IMG/VR virus record: IMGVR_UViG_3300044647_000264
Span: 1 to 39,749 of that record
Strand: one strand, 5' to 3'
Origin: a virus
DNA length: 39,749 nucleotides
The notes under the pieces are model-generated. The model worked only from the letters and a program-made list of their open reading frames with translations, was not told where the DNA came from and did no database searches. How positions within the stretch are numbered: position 1 is the first letter of the stretch; the number at the start of each line of letters is the position of its first letter. The position numbers and the translations under genes were made by a program. Shown in pieces: positions 27,723 through 37,794 of this stretch.

Positions 27723-28691
27723 CTAAGCAGCGATTGAAGAACCTGATTCGATTCTGTATAGAGCCTCTTCGCGGTAGCGCTTGAAACCTAATACGCCATA
27801 CCAGCCCATTGGGCGATGACGCATCAAGCGGTCAACTACTGGTCCGATAACTGTATGTGGCTCTTCTGCTACAGCCTCAGCAAGTGCTTGCTGTCCGCAA
27901 ATAATTGTGCGGTATACGCTGTTAGCAGCAGATGAACCAGAACCGTCTGCAGCCTTGTACATACGTGGTGTCTCTACGAAGTATGCTCCTCCGTATACAC
28001 CGATTTCTCCTGCCCAAACGCGGTCTTGTGTAGAACCGTATTGGTTTGGTACTAACCAGTTACCTGTGTCAGTAGCAAGGCGGAAATCGTGAGATACCTC
28101 TGGGTGGATACCAGCCCAGAAGTTTGTACCCTTACGAGGTACTGCTTTGTTAGCACGTAGTTTTGCAACTGCCTTTAGAACGTTAGCAGAACTTAGAGTT
28201 GCTGCTGCAGTAATTGTTGCAGTTGAGGTTGCTGTTGAACCTGAATAGATTACGTTTGAACCGCCACGCAATTCTGTCATTGCGATAGAGTCAATAGAAT
28301 CTGCTAGGTTGTAGGCAATAATGTTAGCAATTGCAGGGTCTACATCTGCAAGAGAGAATAACTCTAATGCACGTGTTACCAACACTGAGTTACCGTACTC
28401 TGCAAGAGTAATGGTTACTGATGTTGGTGTAGACAACGCTACTGAATCGACATCATCTGTCTCAGTCAGTGCGGTTGTTGCTGTTGCTAGGTCAACATAG
28501 CGTTGTAGAACAACTGTTGAACCTGGGATTGCTTGTCTTGCTGGACGCTTATCTGCTACTGAACGAATTAGTGGTTCAGAACGGAGAGCGAATTCAAGAA
28601 GACGGTCATACGCCTTTTGAACTAAGCCAGCAGAACCAGCGGTACCTCCAAGAGAGGAAGAACCTGTGGTTGTATAATTTACTGTAGGCAT
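27723..28691 (-). CDS. Major capsid protein (HK97-fold, N4-gp56-like), 322 aa
   Basis: Builds the head shell. The ATG is preceded by TTGGAGGTGACGAA, the strongest ribosome binding site seen, fitting a highly expressed gene. The 322-aa protein has AYDRLLEFALRSEPLIRSVA near the start, VTRALELFSLADVDPAIAN, SIAMTELRGGSNVIYSG in the middle, then KLRANKAVPRKGTNFWAGIH, and a C-terminal domain with EIGVYGGAYFVETPRMYKAA and RHRPMGWYGVLGFKRYREEA. This resembles the N4-gp56-type capsid family common in actinophages. A scaffold-like gene lies just upstream. Confidence 0.87.
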   Translation of the reverse strand: MPTVNYTTTGSSSLGGTAGSAGLVQKAYDRLLEFALRSEPLIRSVADKRPARQAIPGSTVVLQRYVDLATATTALTETDDVDSVALSTPTSVTITLAEYGNSVLVTRALELFSLADVDPAIANIIAYNLADSIDSIAMTELRGGSNVIYSGSTATSTATITAAATLSSANVLKAVAKLRANKAVPRKGTNFWAGIHPEVSHDFRLATDTGNWLVPNQYGSTQDRVWAGEIGVYGGAYFVETPRMYKAADGSGSSAANSVYRTIICGQQALAEAVAEEPHTVIGPVVDRLMRHRPMGWYGVLGFKRYREEALYRIESGSSIAA

Positions 28692-28726
28692 TTCGTCACC
28701 TCCAAGTGACTATGAACGGAATTAAA

Positions 28727-29194
28727 TTATTGTGACCGCAGTAATGCAATGAGTTCTTCACTAGATTGAGCATTGTCAATCCTTGTGTTGAAGTCTTGCT
28801 CACGGTCTGGTGTAACCGCACCTTGAGTTAATACATCCTGTTGGCGTAGTGCCGCAAGGGATGCATTATCTGCATTAGACTGAGCAGGAACATTTATTCC
28901 AAACAAATCTGCGTTATCATCGAGCCAGTTAGAAACTGTCTCCTCGCTAACATCATCTAAGTCTTTTAGTACTAGTCTTGCTGCTTTAAGGTTTACACCT
29001 TTTTTCTCTAGGACTTCCTTGACGACTCTCTCACGCTGCACCTTGGATAAACCCTCAAGTTGCTCAGTAAGTTCCTTGATACGCTTTTCATCTGCACGTT
29101 TGGCTTTTCTTAGTTTTTTAACTAAGTCATCACCTTGCAGAGGTGTATCGTTATCTTGGTCTTCGTCTTCGTCTTCCCAGTAATTGTTGCTCAT
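28727..29194 (-). CDS. Scaffolding-like protein, 155 aa
   Basis: Start at ATG 29194 with an AAAGGG site eight bases upstream; an in-frame GTG at 29203 overlaps that site and is unlikely. The very acidic N-terminus (SNNYWEDEDEDQDNDTP) is followed by a coiled coil (about 20-60, KKLRKAKRADEKRIKELTEQ) and a helical C-terminal part ending NAQSSEELIALLRSQ. This charge pattern and its position just before the capsid gene are typical of scaffolding proteins. It may be the target of the Ntn-hydrolase farther upstream; this is inference. Confidence 0.75.
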   Translation of the reverse strand: MSNNYWEDEDEDQDNDTPLQGDDLVKKLRKAKRADEKRIKELTEQLEGLSKVQRERVVKEVLEKKGVNLKAARLVLKDLDDVSEETVSNWLDDNADLFGINVPAQSNADNASLAALRQQDVLTQGAVTPDREQDFNTRIDNAQSSEELIALLRSQ

Positions 29195-29317
29195 AGCAAC
29201 CACCCTTTCTATTCGTTGTAGTTTGTAGGCCGCAGTTCAGTTCGGGGAAACTGGCTGGCTCCTACTACCAGACTTATACACCTCACGGGGCTGGTATATC
29301 CGTGTAGGGAATCTATT
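29195..29317 (-). promoter_or_regulatory. Leader region of scaffold-capsid genes
   Basis: A 123-base gap between the 421-aa gene and the scaffold, one of the few gaps over 100 bases in the late arm. It holds CACGG...CCGTG and CAGTT...AACTG small stems and, on the - strand, a TATAAG hexamer (29278-29273) that could be a -10 box; no good -35 was found. A separate promoter or processed leader for capsid genes is possible but not shown. Confidence 0.35.
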
Positions 29318-30583
29318 TTAGAACTGTCCTCCAGAGGATGTTCTACGTAAGTATTGTGTTGATAAAGCACCAGAACTTAATGCAGTTCCAGATGAGCCTT
29401 GGAAGGCCGCTTCCTCACGGGAAACAAGTTGTTGCTTCTTACGTTTAGCAGATGCTAGACCTTTAAAGGTTGCTTGCTCTGCTTCAGTCTGTCCGTATGT
29501 AATTCCTTCTTGAGAATATATCTGGCTTAGTTTGTCAGCAGTAGGCAATTCCTCTGCGATAGTTCTATAACCTACTTGTGCCTGTTCTCTACTAATACCA
29601 TATCTAGCCAAATCTGTAGCACTTGTAGCAGTTGCTGCTAATCCTTGACCAATTGCTGCACCACCAATTTCAGCAGACACAGCCTTCTCTTTAAGATTTA
29701 CTAAAGCCTTCTTAGGGTCTAAGAAATACTGAACAAGGTCTGCTTCACCAATACCATAGAATTGTTGGAAAGCACTCTTAGTGGCTGGGTCAGCCATCTT
29801 AACTCTATCTACCGCAGTAGATACTCTTTCGGTAAATTCAAGAGAAGATATATCAGCACCAATAACATCGGCTATTGCTGATTGCTTAACAGTTTTATCT
29901 ACACCAAAATAATTTTCAAGACCATATGATTTAAGAGTTCTAGTATAATCATCCTCTAGCGCTAAATACTCAGCCTCACTTAATACATTTAATCCAGAGG
30001 AACGTCTTAACTCATTGCCCCTGAATCTAGTAATATAAGCCTTGTTGTATCTTGGGTCAGTCTTTAAAGCAAGAGTTGCCTCTTCTGCTTCATAGCCTTC
30101 CTTCATTAAAGTTTCTATTGTGCTTGCTAAATCACTTAAACCATACTGAGTAAATACATCTTTAAGAAGAGCAAAAGCATTTCGTCTTGCCTTCTCATCT
30201 TGCATTTTGGCATAGGCTAGAGAAGGGTCTTCTCCGCCACCACCCTCTTCTTCTTTTGTGCCACCATCTTCTTCAACATTAAGATTTTTATTATATTGTT
30301 CTAATAATTTTTTAAGTTCTTCTTTATCTTTCTGTATCTGTTTCATTCCTTCAGCAAATTGCTTATCAAGAGATGAAGTACCACCACCTGTTTTAATAGG
30401 TTCTTTTTTAGTAGGTTGAACTAATTTACTTCCAGTTGCTGCTTTACCGCCACCTTTAGGTGCGGCACCAGATGACTTTGTTGCAGGAGCAGGGGCTGAT
30501 GGTTTAGCAATAACAGCAGGAATCTTAGTGGCTGCTGGTTTAGATGCACTTGTTGATTTAGGTTTGTTTCCGCCTGTTGCCAT
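29318..30583 (-). CDS. Putative internal virion protein, 421 aa
   Basis: A 421-aa protein in three parts: a Lys/Ala/Pro-rich disordered start (residues 1-70), a coiled coil with a following Glu/Gly-rich acidic stretch (about 70-120), and a long helical region with LKDVFTQYGLSDLASTIETL, EAEEATLALKTDPRYNKAYI, LSEAEYLALEDDYTRTLKSY and the Ala-rich AEIGGAAIGQGLAATATSAT. It ends in a Ser/Gly/Arg-rich tail. It is coupled by TAATG to the 557-aa gene. It is one of three large helical proteins between the protease and scaffold. No enzyme motif is seen. Confidence 0.65.
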   Translation of the reverse strand: MATGGNKPKSTSASKPAATKIPAVIAKPSAPAPATKSSGAAPKGGGKAATGSKLVQPTKKEPIKTGGGTSSLDKQFAEGMKQIQKDKEELKKLLEQYNKNLNVEEDGGTKEEEGGGGEDPSLAYAKMQDEKARRNAFALLKDVFTQYGLSDLASTIETLMKEGYEAEEATLALKTDPRYNKAYITRFRGNELRRSSGLNVLSEAEYLALEDDYTRTLKSYGLENYFGVDKTVKQSAIADVIGADISSLEFTERVSTAVDRVKMADPATKSAFQQFYGIGEADLVQYFLDPKKALVNLKEKAVSAEIGGAAIGQGLAATATSATDLARYGISREQAQVGYRTIAEELPTADKLSQIYSQEGITYGQTEAEQATFKGLASAKRKKQQLVSREEAAFQGSSGTALSSGALSTQYLRRTSSGGQF

Positions 30584-32256
30584 TATGCTATCAATCCAAA
30601 GTTACGCAGAATATTATTTGCATATCCTGCTGCAGTTTCTAGGGCATTTGATGTCTCACCCCAACGTGGGTCCTTCTTAAGAGCACGTTCAAATTCAGTC
30701 AAGTTCATTGCTCCTTTGTTTCCATTGTTCTTAAGTGCCATTTGAATTGTTGGATTCATGGTATCAATTTGTGATTCAGGTATCTCTAATACTTGTCGCA
30801 TTGTATATTTATAATTAGCAGACAAGTCATCTAGGTCAACGGTGTCAGACAAAACATCTGCTAGGTTAGAATAGGTAGCCTTAGATACTGCAAGTAATTT
30901 TGCTTGGATTGCTTTAGTATCTCTTTCATTATTTTTTAATGAACCTGATACATAGCGCAAAGCATCTTTGTTAGTTAAGGCTACTCCATAACTCTTAGCA
31001 TAGGATAATACGTTATTAACATCCTGAGCAGCCTTGCTACCACCCTTTAATATTACATCAATGTCAGAACCATCAAGTGCTTTACCAGCAATATTGCGTT
31101 GTAGTTGTAATATATCTTCAGCATCTAACTGATACTCACCAGTAACTCTTCTTGAACTACCACCAGAATCTGTTTCAGTTTGAGTAGTAACCTGAGCATT
31201 TTTCTTTTCTAATGCCCTTAATTGTTTGTAGTATCTTTTCTGTTCCTCGTCTGAAGCACTTCTGCCTACATACTCCATAAAGAATCTGTTTAAGTCAGAC
31301 TCTGCTTCATCTACTTTAGTTACATATTCATCATAGGATACTTTAGGTCCGCTTACATCTGAATCCTTAAAGTCTTCCTGTATAAATTTAAAGAATGATT
31401 TTGGATTAATATTTTTATTTTGTTCCAAATCATTAATCATTACCTTGGTATGTTTTTGCAGCGCATAAGATAATGCTTTGCCAAAACTAGTACTAGTAGT
31501 ATCAAGTCTATCGTAGTCAACTTGAGGTATTCTAAGACCAGCACCTCTTAGGTCATCAAATAAACCTTTTAGTCCACGAGGAGATTTAATAGCATCGTTT
31601 ATAACTCTTTTTCTTACTCCATCAAAGTTAGATGTAGAAGGTGCGTAGTCATTGACAAGTTGTCCAGGCTTATCTTTCATAAACAATGGAACTTTAGTTT
31701 CAGGTCCTATGTAAATATATTGTTGAACCTGAGAATCACCCTCAGTACCACTAACCCAACTACTACCATCATCAGGGTTAACTGTTACTGCTAGACCTTT
31801 GGCATTAACATCTTTAACAAACTCATTATCACCAGCATATTGCTGGTTGCCAGAAGTACCACCAGTTGCAGTCATCTGTGCATTTTCTAATGCTTTAATT
31901 TCTGCTTCTAGTCTTGTGGCTTTATCTCTTTGAAGAGTATCTTGTGCAGTCTTTAATTCTTTTTTCTTATCTGCAATTTCTTTAGTTCTTTTTCCTTGTT
32001 TCTCAGCATCTGCTATAGCAGTTAACTGAGTATCAATTGAACTTATTTCAGCAATACGTGCTTGAACCTGGGCATCTAATTTAGTTAGTTCAGCCTTTGC
32101 TGCATTGTATCTTGACACAGCACTTGGTCTATCGTCATTGTCGAAAATAGCCATCTGCCTGCGTTGTAAGTCCATGCTTGCAGCATCACGAGAGTTTAAT
32201 GCTTTAAGACCTCTTTGTTTGTCCCTTAACTCACGTTGTTCTTTTGATTCAGCCAT
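30583..32256 (-). CDS. Putative internal virion protein, 557 aa
   Basis: A 557-aa helical protein. The N-terminal 130 residues are heptad-rich coiled coil (KAELTKLDAQVQARIAEISS, TKEIADKKKELKTAQDTL). A Gly/Asn-rich link precedes a beta-type segment (NAKGLAVTVNPDDGSSWVSG) and further helices follow (DEAESDLNRFFMEYVGRSAS). It has no signal peptide and no recognised catalytic motif. It starts and ends with TAATG overlaps, so it is made together with the 1707-aa and 421-aa proteins. An internal or ejection role, as for podoviral core proteins, is inferred from size, order and composition. Confidence 0.65.
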   Translation of the reverse strand: MAESKEQRELRDKQRGLKALNSRDAASMDLQRRQMAIFDNDDRPSAVSRYNAAKAELTKLDAQVQARIAEISSIDTQLTAIADAEKQGKRTKEIADKKKELKTAQDTLQRDKATRLEAEIKALENAQMTATGGTSGNQQYAGDNEFVKDVNAKGLAVTVNPDDGSSWVSGTEGDSQVQQYIYIGPETKVPLFMKDKPGQLVNDYAPSTSNFDGVRKRVINDAIKSPRGLKGLFDDLRGAGLRIPQVDYDRLDTTSTSFGKALSYALQKHTKVMINDLEQNKNINPKSFFKFIQEDFKDSDVSGPKVSYDEYVTKVDEAESDLNRFFMEYVGRSASDEEQKRYYKQLRALEKKNAQVTTQTETDSGGSSRRVTGEYQLDAEDILQLQRNIAGKALDGSDIDVILKGGSKAAQDVNNVLSYAKSYGVALTNKDALRYVSGSLKNNERDTKAIQAKLLAVSKATYSNLADVLSDTVDLDDLSANYKYTMRQVLEIPESQIDTMNPTIQMALKNNGNKGAMNLTEFERALKKDPRWGETSNALETAAGYANNILRNFGLIA

Positions 32257-35200
32257 TAGTATCCTTTGTATGCTTTAGCGGTATATGTATCGCGGGAGTA
32301 GTAACCAAGAATTGATTTGAATATCGCTCTGCTTGCTTCTGTTAAGACAGCATCTCCAGAACTTAAACTTGCAATCAAGTTTTCTAATTCATCTCTGAAA
32401 CTTCTTTTAATATCAGCAAAGTTATCTGCCTCACGAAGTGAAGCATCGTTAGCCATAGATACGAACTGGCGGACTCTTGATGTAACCATTGCTAGTCTTT
32501 GACGTGTTCCTGTTGGCATACTCACAGATGAGTCTTTAATCATCTCTTCTAGGTTAGCCAACATATTTAACTCTGTTGCTACCTCATTACCGCCAGCCAC
32601 AAGGGCTGCTTCTAGTAATGGATTAGATGCCTTAAGTAATGAACGTCTTCTTGTTGCATCAGCAATCTTTGCTCTACGAGCACTAATGCTAGGTGTTGAC
32701 TTTAAAAACTCTTTTTCTTCTTTAGCAATATCATAGTAAGCCTGCTTATCTCTAGCCACTAAAACATCTAGATAGTAGTTTTCTAAAGACTTATTCTCTA
32801 GCAATCCTGCTGCTTCTAAATAAGCATAGGTTGGAGCATCAAACTCTCCCGCATGTGGGGCTAGTATCCATGCTGACTCGCCATACTTTTTAATATTGCT
32901 TTCATTCTGTATAGCCCATGACTTGACAGCCTTAGTCTTTTGAATAACTACGTTAGTCTGCTTCTCATTACGGGCAACGGTATAGATTAACTTACCTGGA
33001 TTCTTGCCAACGAATGTAGCAACTGCTAACTCGTATGGGTCTTGAACATCGCCCTTATACTTCTGAGTTACTGCATTTACTAAGTCATAAAACTCTGGAC
33101 GTAATCCAGTTATACCCACTTCTTTTAGGTACTCTGGAACATTAATACTCTCCTGCATAGATGGTGCTATTGGAGAGAACAATCCAATAATAGAACGCAT
33201 TACAACAACATTATGAGCAGATATTCTAACCTGCTTTAAGTAGTTATACTTATCTGCTGCTGAAGCATTAGGGTCTAGATACCTAGCCATCTGTTCATCA
33301 GTACTAAAGGCTTGATTGTAGGCAATAGCCTGCATTGCTGCAGTAGATTCTTGTCTATCCTTCTCATCTTTAGGTACTATAGAATATAACTTCTGCAGTG
33401 AAGAAGGCACTAAAGCACGAATTACATTCATGCCATCGCCTATATCACCTAGTGCATAGTTGTCTAATTCTTCAGATAATTCCTTTGTTGCTGGTACTTT
33501 ACCTAGCAAAGACTTCATAGTAAGTACGCTTAATGCACCAATTGGTCCAGAAAGTGTAGGCATACCAGCGTCTGGGCTGAATGAAGGGTTAGCCAAGGTT
33601 AGTTTAAATGTAAACTCATTAAACTTTGGCTGTTTAAAACTCTCTTCGCCTGGTCCGAATACACGAACCGCTTTATCTACAACACCAAATATAACATTAT
33701 CTGTTGGCATCATGATATATGGTTCGCCATTGTTATCTTTATACACACCACCAGCGGCATCTAAACCAAGATGCATCAATCGCATACGGTATAGAACTCT
33801 TGGTGCTATGTCTTTAAGACGATAAACTCTGCGCCAGAAATCCTCAGTAGCACGGTAATAACGACCAGTATTACGAACTGATACAGCAAAATTAGTTCTA
33901 ACATTTGGGTTATCAACAAACTTTAATACAGAATCTGCTGCTTCTTGAACAGATATCTCTGTTATAAGTTTTTGAGCATGCTGTCTTGTATCTTCAAGAA
34001 TCTCGCCCTTAACTCTTTCTCCAATAACCTTACCTTCGTCTTGAAGTTTGGCCAACCTATCAAGATAAAGTTTTCTAGCCATTTGCTTTTCTGTTTCAGC
34101 ATACTTGTTGCGAACATCTAAGTATTTAATCATTACAACTGGCTGACGTAGGATACCAGTTACCTGATTATCCATTAATTCCATCATGTTATTACCAAGT
34201 TTTTGATAGGCAGTTTCCATATCAGAAATACCTGGTCCCTCAAGGGTAGTAAACAATTTACCTTTAGGTTGGAATCCTTTAGTTAGTTCTTCAAACTCTT
34301 CAAAGGTTATTTTCTGTGCTGCCTTTTGAGCCTTATTAGATATTCTATTTCCAGTATCTAATTCTTCCCTAACCAAGTCATCATATGTAGATTTTAACTT
34401 ATTGAATAATCCTTCATTAAAGTTATCTGCACTACCATGGAAGGTTTGACGCATATCTAAAAGAATACGGTCTACTAATACCTCAGCAATTTCTATATCA
34501 TCTAGGCCTTGTAGACGTAAAGCGCTAGTATGGGCTGTCATACCCAAGAAACTCTTTAATGCTTCTGCATCTTTAACTGAGTGTGTAATATTTGCACTTA
34601 ATGTAGGTATAATATCTTCATCAAATCTACCTAGTAAGTCTGTATTTTTTGATAGACCTACCTGTTGTAGTAAGTAAGTTTTAGCACCAACATAATCACG
34701 TTCAGTTCTTAAACCATTACTTGCCACAAATGCAGCAACTGGATTAAACTTAAGGTCTTCACCAATACCTTTGTTCTTTCTAGTATTACCATAGAAACGT
34801 TGAACAAAGTTCTCAAAGTGAACCAAAGATACACCACGACCAGCAAGGGCTTGAATTGAATCTAACTTTTCTGTGTCTATTCTTTTACCAGTCTTACCTT
34901 GAACTAAATCTGGGAAAAGACCTCTGGCTACATCTAAATTACTTAGGTTAACTATCTCTTCAGTTACCTCAGCAGACTGTCTTCCAACAAGGCTTGCACC
35001 TGCAGCAATAGACCTAGTACCTGCTGTTAGGTATTGTGAGTTTAAAGTTAATGCTTGAATTAATAACTGAACTTCATTGTCATTTAGTTTACCTAATACA
35101 CCCTTTTTGTTCATTGCTTCTGTAATGTATTCAGCCTGAGCAAGTTTACGCTCTAAGGATGTTAAAGAATCAGGTTCTTTTCCAATTGAATTAGCATAAT

Positions 35201-37379
35201 CAGAAATTATTTTTAGTCTTGTGTCTTTGTCATACATATCTGCAGGAGTAGGTCTGCCTAATTTCCTAGCAATCTTTACTCTTAACTGCTCACCACTCTT
35301 AGAACCTGAGTATGCTGCTGCAATTCTACCCATTCTATGACCTTTGCGGTCTAAGTATTGGAATAAATCTTTGGCAGGGGCTGTAAGATAGTAAATAAAT
35401 CCTTCATCAATACTGCTTCGTATACCCAAGCGTGGGAAAAGTGTAAACAAAGACCAAAAATTAACTATTCCAGTTGACAAAGCGCTACTTGTAGCACCTT
35501 GAAACATGCCAGAAATTAATTTACCTCTGTTTGCCTCGTAGGCATACTGTGCTAACTCTTGATAATCAAGGGTAGATATAGCACCACGCTCTTGGAATGG
35601 GTGAATAATACCTTGTGAGTCAAATTTTGTTATGTTATCTTCTAGTTTAACGCCAGCCTTAGATACAATGTTCTCAAATCCTATAGGAACATTTAGTTTC
35701 TCAGTTACTGCAACGCCAACTGAAGTACCATACTTCTCGTCAAGGGTTCTCTTTATGTATTCTCTACCCTTTTCAGTTCCTTCAATTCCTAAACGTTGCA
35801 TAATTGCAACATCAAGGCTACGAAGCATAGCAACTTGGTCATTTGCATCAGAGTTAATAAACTTAACAGTTAAAGCCTCTGATAAATCTTTAGGTAATAC
35901 CTGACGTGCAGTATTTCTAAAAGTATCTGCACTTTTAATAGACTGAGTGCTATCAGTAATATTAAGTTTAATCTCTTGATTCTGTGGAGTACGTGCTAAA
36001 AGAAGAGAAACACGTTCTTTAAGATTTTTACGGCTAAATTTTGTAAAGTCTATTATCTCTGGACCTATTAACTCAGCCTCACGGGTAGAGCCTGCTTTAA
36101 CAAGGGACTTAGATATCTCATCAACTGACTTAGCAATTTCTTTGGTGGTACCAGATTTAGGATTTAAGAAATTACTTAATGCCTTCTGAGCACCAACGGT
36201 TAGTCTGCGTTGATTACGTGCAGTTGCTACACCATTACGAAAGAACTGAGCACCATTAACCCTACCAGCCATAAACATAGAAAGATTATCAACATTGGAA
36301 AAAACTGTTTGAGCACGGCTAGCATTAACTACATTATTTCTTTCTAAGAAATCAATAGCCTCATCGTTATTGTATCCAGGAAAGCGTCTTTTAATATCAT
36401 TACGAATTCCAATTTTAGCAATCTCATCTGGCTCGTCATTAAGTTTTTTAACAGCAGGACCTAGTTGGTCATCCCATAATTTAACTACGTCTTTGTTGTC
36501 TCGGAATATATCCTTAACTCCAGCAACACCAAACTGCTCAATAGTCTTACGCATTTGAGTACCAGTTTGATTCTTAAGACCAAACAATCCTGCCTTAGCA
36601 GCAGCGGTTGCACCGCCAGTCATCCAAGTTAATGGGTCAACTGCAATTTGATATATAAAATCTATAGGACCAGAAATTCCTTTAATTCCAGTTGAGCGTG
36701 CTACATCTCTACCTGGAGATACTTGTGCACCCTTAACGCCATCCATTACCTGTTGGAATGATTCTGGGTTATTGTATGCTTCTTCTAAAGCCTCTAGTAG
36801 TTTTTGATTTACTGCACCACCAGCACTAGCAATAATCTCACCTGGTTTTTTACCAGCAATTAAACCTTTTGCTATTTCTACTTTTTCAACACCAAAGTAA
36901 TCTTGAGCATTTGTTAATGCTCCCTGGTCATAAACTCTACGGCCATCCCAAGCATCACTGAAAGATTCTTTAGTAAATAAACCTTCGCCTTGTGCAGCCT
37001 GACGTGCTAGCAGATAGGGTGTATTGATTGCTCTATTAAAAACACCAGCAGTTTTAAATAATAAAACTAATGGGCTTTTAAGAACTGTAAAGCCAGTCTT
37101 AATTGCTCCAGTAAGATAATTACTAGCACCTGGTTCTGGTAATTGATAATCTGACTCAGGGAATAAGAACTTTAATTTTTCTTGAGCAGTTGGGTCTAGT
37201 TCATTAAATTCTTTACGGGCATCATCAATTCTTAATTGATTTAATTTTTTGTTTTTTTCAATAGTCCAACTAAACTGCTCTAGTTGTGCACCTTGTTCCA
37301 TAGGTATATTTGCGGATTTAGCAGCAGCATAAAGGTTTGGACTAGCCTTGGCTACTATTGGATTAAGACGATATGCCAT
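32256..37379 (-). CDS. Giant internal virion / ejection-type protein, 1707 aa
   Basis: The longest gene, about 13% of the genome. The product is mostly helical, with several hydrophobic stretches: AIKTGFTVLKSPLVLLFKTA (about 90-110), DFIYQIAVDPLTWMTGGATA, STGIVNFWSLFTLFPRLGI and VVVMRSIIGLFSPIAPSM near the C-terminal quarter. No transglycosylase, protease or polymerase motif was found by eye. No tape-measure-like regular repeats are seen, and tail-tube genes are missing, so a siphoviral tape measure is unlikely. Large virion proteins of podoviruses (T7 gp15/gp16, N4 vRNAP) are ejected with DNA; this may be a counterpart. Both ends are coupled by TAATG. Confidence 0.65.
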   Translation of the reverse strand: MAYRLNPIVAKASPNLYAAAKSANIPMEQGAQLEQFSWTIEKNKKLNQLRIDDARKEFNELDPTAQEKLKFLFPESDYQLPEPGASNYLTGAIKTGFTVLKSPLVLLFKTAGVFNRAINTPYLLARQAAQGEGLFTKESFSDAWDGRRVYDQGALTNAQDYFGVEKVEIAKGLIAGKKPGEIIASAGGAVNQKLLEALEEAYNNPESFQQVMDGVKGAQVSPGRDVARSTGIKGISGPIDFIYQIAVDPLTWMTGGATAAAKAGLFGLKNQTGTQMRKTIEQFGVAGVKDIFRDNKDVVKLWDDQLGPAVKKLNDEPDEIAKIGIRNDIKRRFPGYNNDEAIDFLERNNVVNASRAQTVFSNVDNLSMFMAGRVNGAQFFRNGVATARNQRRLTVGAQKALSNFLNPKSGTTKEIAKSVDEISKSLVKAGSTREAELIGPEIIDFTKFSRKNLKERVSLLLARTPQNQEIKLNITDSTQSIKSADTFRNTARQVLPKDLSEALTVKFINSDANDQVAMLRSLDVAIMQRLGIEGTEKGREYIKRTLDEKYGTSVGVAVTEKLNVPIGFENIVSKAGVKLEDNITKFDSQGIIHPFQERGAISTLDYQELAQYAYEANRGKLISGMFQGATSSALSTGIVNFWSLFTLFPRLGIRSSIDEGFIYYLTAPAKDLFQYLDRKGHRMGRIAAAYSGSKSGEQLRVKIARKLGRPTPADMYDKDTRLKIISDYANSIGKEPDSLTSLERKLAQAEYITEAMNKKGVLGKLNDNEVQLLIQALTLNSQYLTAGTRSIAAGASLVGRQSAEVTEEIVNLSNLDVARGLFPDLVQGKTGKRIDTEKLDSIQALAGRGVSLVHFENFVQRFYGNTRKNKGIGEDLKFNPVAAFVASNGLRTERDYVGAKTYLLQQVGLSKNTDLLGRFDEDIIPTLSANITHSVKDAEALKSFLGMTAHTSALRLQGLDDIEIAEVLVDRILLDMRQTFHGSADNFNEGLFNKLKSTYDDLVREELDTGNRISNKAQKAAQKITFEEFEELTKGFQPKGKLFTTLEGPGISDMETAYQKLGNNMMELMDNQVTGILRQPVVMIKYLDVRNKYAETEKQMARKLYLDRLAKLQDEGKVIGERVKGEILEDTRQHAQKLITEISVQEAADSVLKFVDNPNVRTNFAVSVRNTGRYYRATEDFWRRVYRLKDIAPRVLYRMRLMHLGLDAAGGVYKDNNGEPYIMMPTDNVIFGVVDKAVRVFGPGEESFKQPKFNEFTFKLTLANPSFSPDAGMPTLSGPIGALSVLTMKSLLGKVPATKELSEELDNYALGDIGDGMNVIRALVPSSLQKLYSIVPKDEKDRQESTAAMQAIAYNQAFSTDEQMARYLDPNASAADKYNYLKQVRISAHNVVVMRSIIGLFSPIAPSMQESINVPEYLKEVGITGLRPEFYDLVNAVTQKYKGDVQDPYELAVATFVGKNPGKLIYTVARNEKQTNVVIQKTKAVKSWAIQNESNIKKYGESAWILAPHAGEFDAPTYAYLEAAGLLENKSLENYYLDVLVARDKQAYYDIAKEEKEFLKSTPSISARRAKIADATRRRSLLKASNPLLEAALVAGGNEVATELNMLANLEEMIKDSSVSMPTGTRQRLAMVTSRVRQFVSMANDASLREADNFADIKRSFRDELENLIASLSSGDAVLTEASRAIFKSILGYYSRDTYTAKAYKGY

Positions 37380-37786
37380 TAGTACCCTTCGTCAAGTAAA
37401 CTTCTGTATATTAACTCAGCATCACCAGATGGGTCGTAGGGAATTAAATTTTTAATTACGTCTTGAATTGTATATGAAGGATTAGGCAATTTTGGCATTA
37501 CCTCTGAACCAGCGCCAGCACCTATATCAACTCCAGTGGTAATAGGTTCATTAGGGCGAGCAGTAGGTGCCATCAATGGTGTTGGCATTTCCATTTGTGG
37601 AACTGGATTGCCAGCCATAGGTGCTGCTACTTGGTTTGAGTAAGTCTCTTGTCCTTGTCCATATGGTAATCCTGAGATGTAAGTTGCGGGTTGTGTTGGA
37701 CCCCCGTCAGTACGCTGACTAAGAGAGCCAGGGCCTGATATTGGGGCTGGGTTATTCGGTTTTCTATATCCACCTTGCTGTGCCAC
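37379..37786 (-). CDS. Pro/Gly/Gln-rich virion-associated protein, 135 aa
   Basis: A 135-aa protein. The first 100 residues are disordered and rich in Pro, Gly and Gln (MAQQGGYRKPNNPAPISGPG, MEMPTPLMAPTARPNEP). The last 30 residues form a likely folded end (SYTIQDVIKNLIPYDPSGDA, ELIYRSLLDEGY). It sits between the Ntn-hydrolase and the 1707-aa protein, coupled to the latter by TAATG. The layout of a long flexible arm plus a short helix suggests a linker or assembly factor in the head. No family name. Confidence 0.65.
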   Translation of the reverse strand: MAQQGGYRKPNNPAPISGPGSLSQRTDGGPTQPATYISGLPYGQGQETYSNQVAAPMAGNPVPQMEMPTPLMAPTARPNEPITTGVDIGAGAGSEVMPKLPNPSYTIQDVIKNLIPYDPSGDAELIYRSLLDEGY

Positions 37787-37794
37787 ACTTCCTC

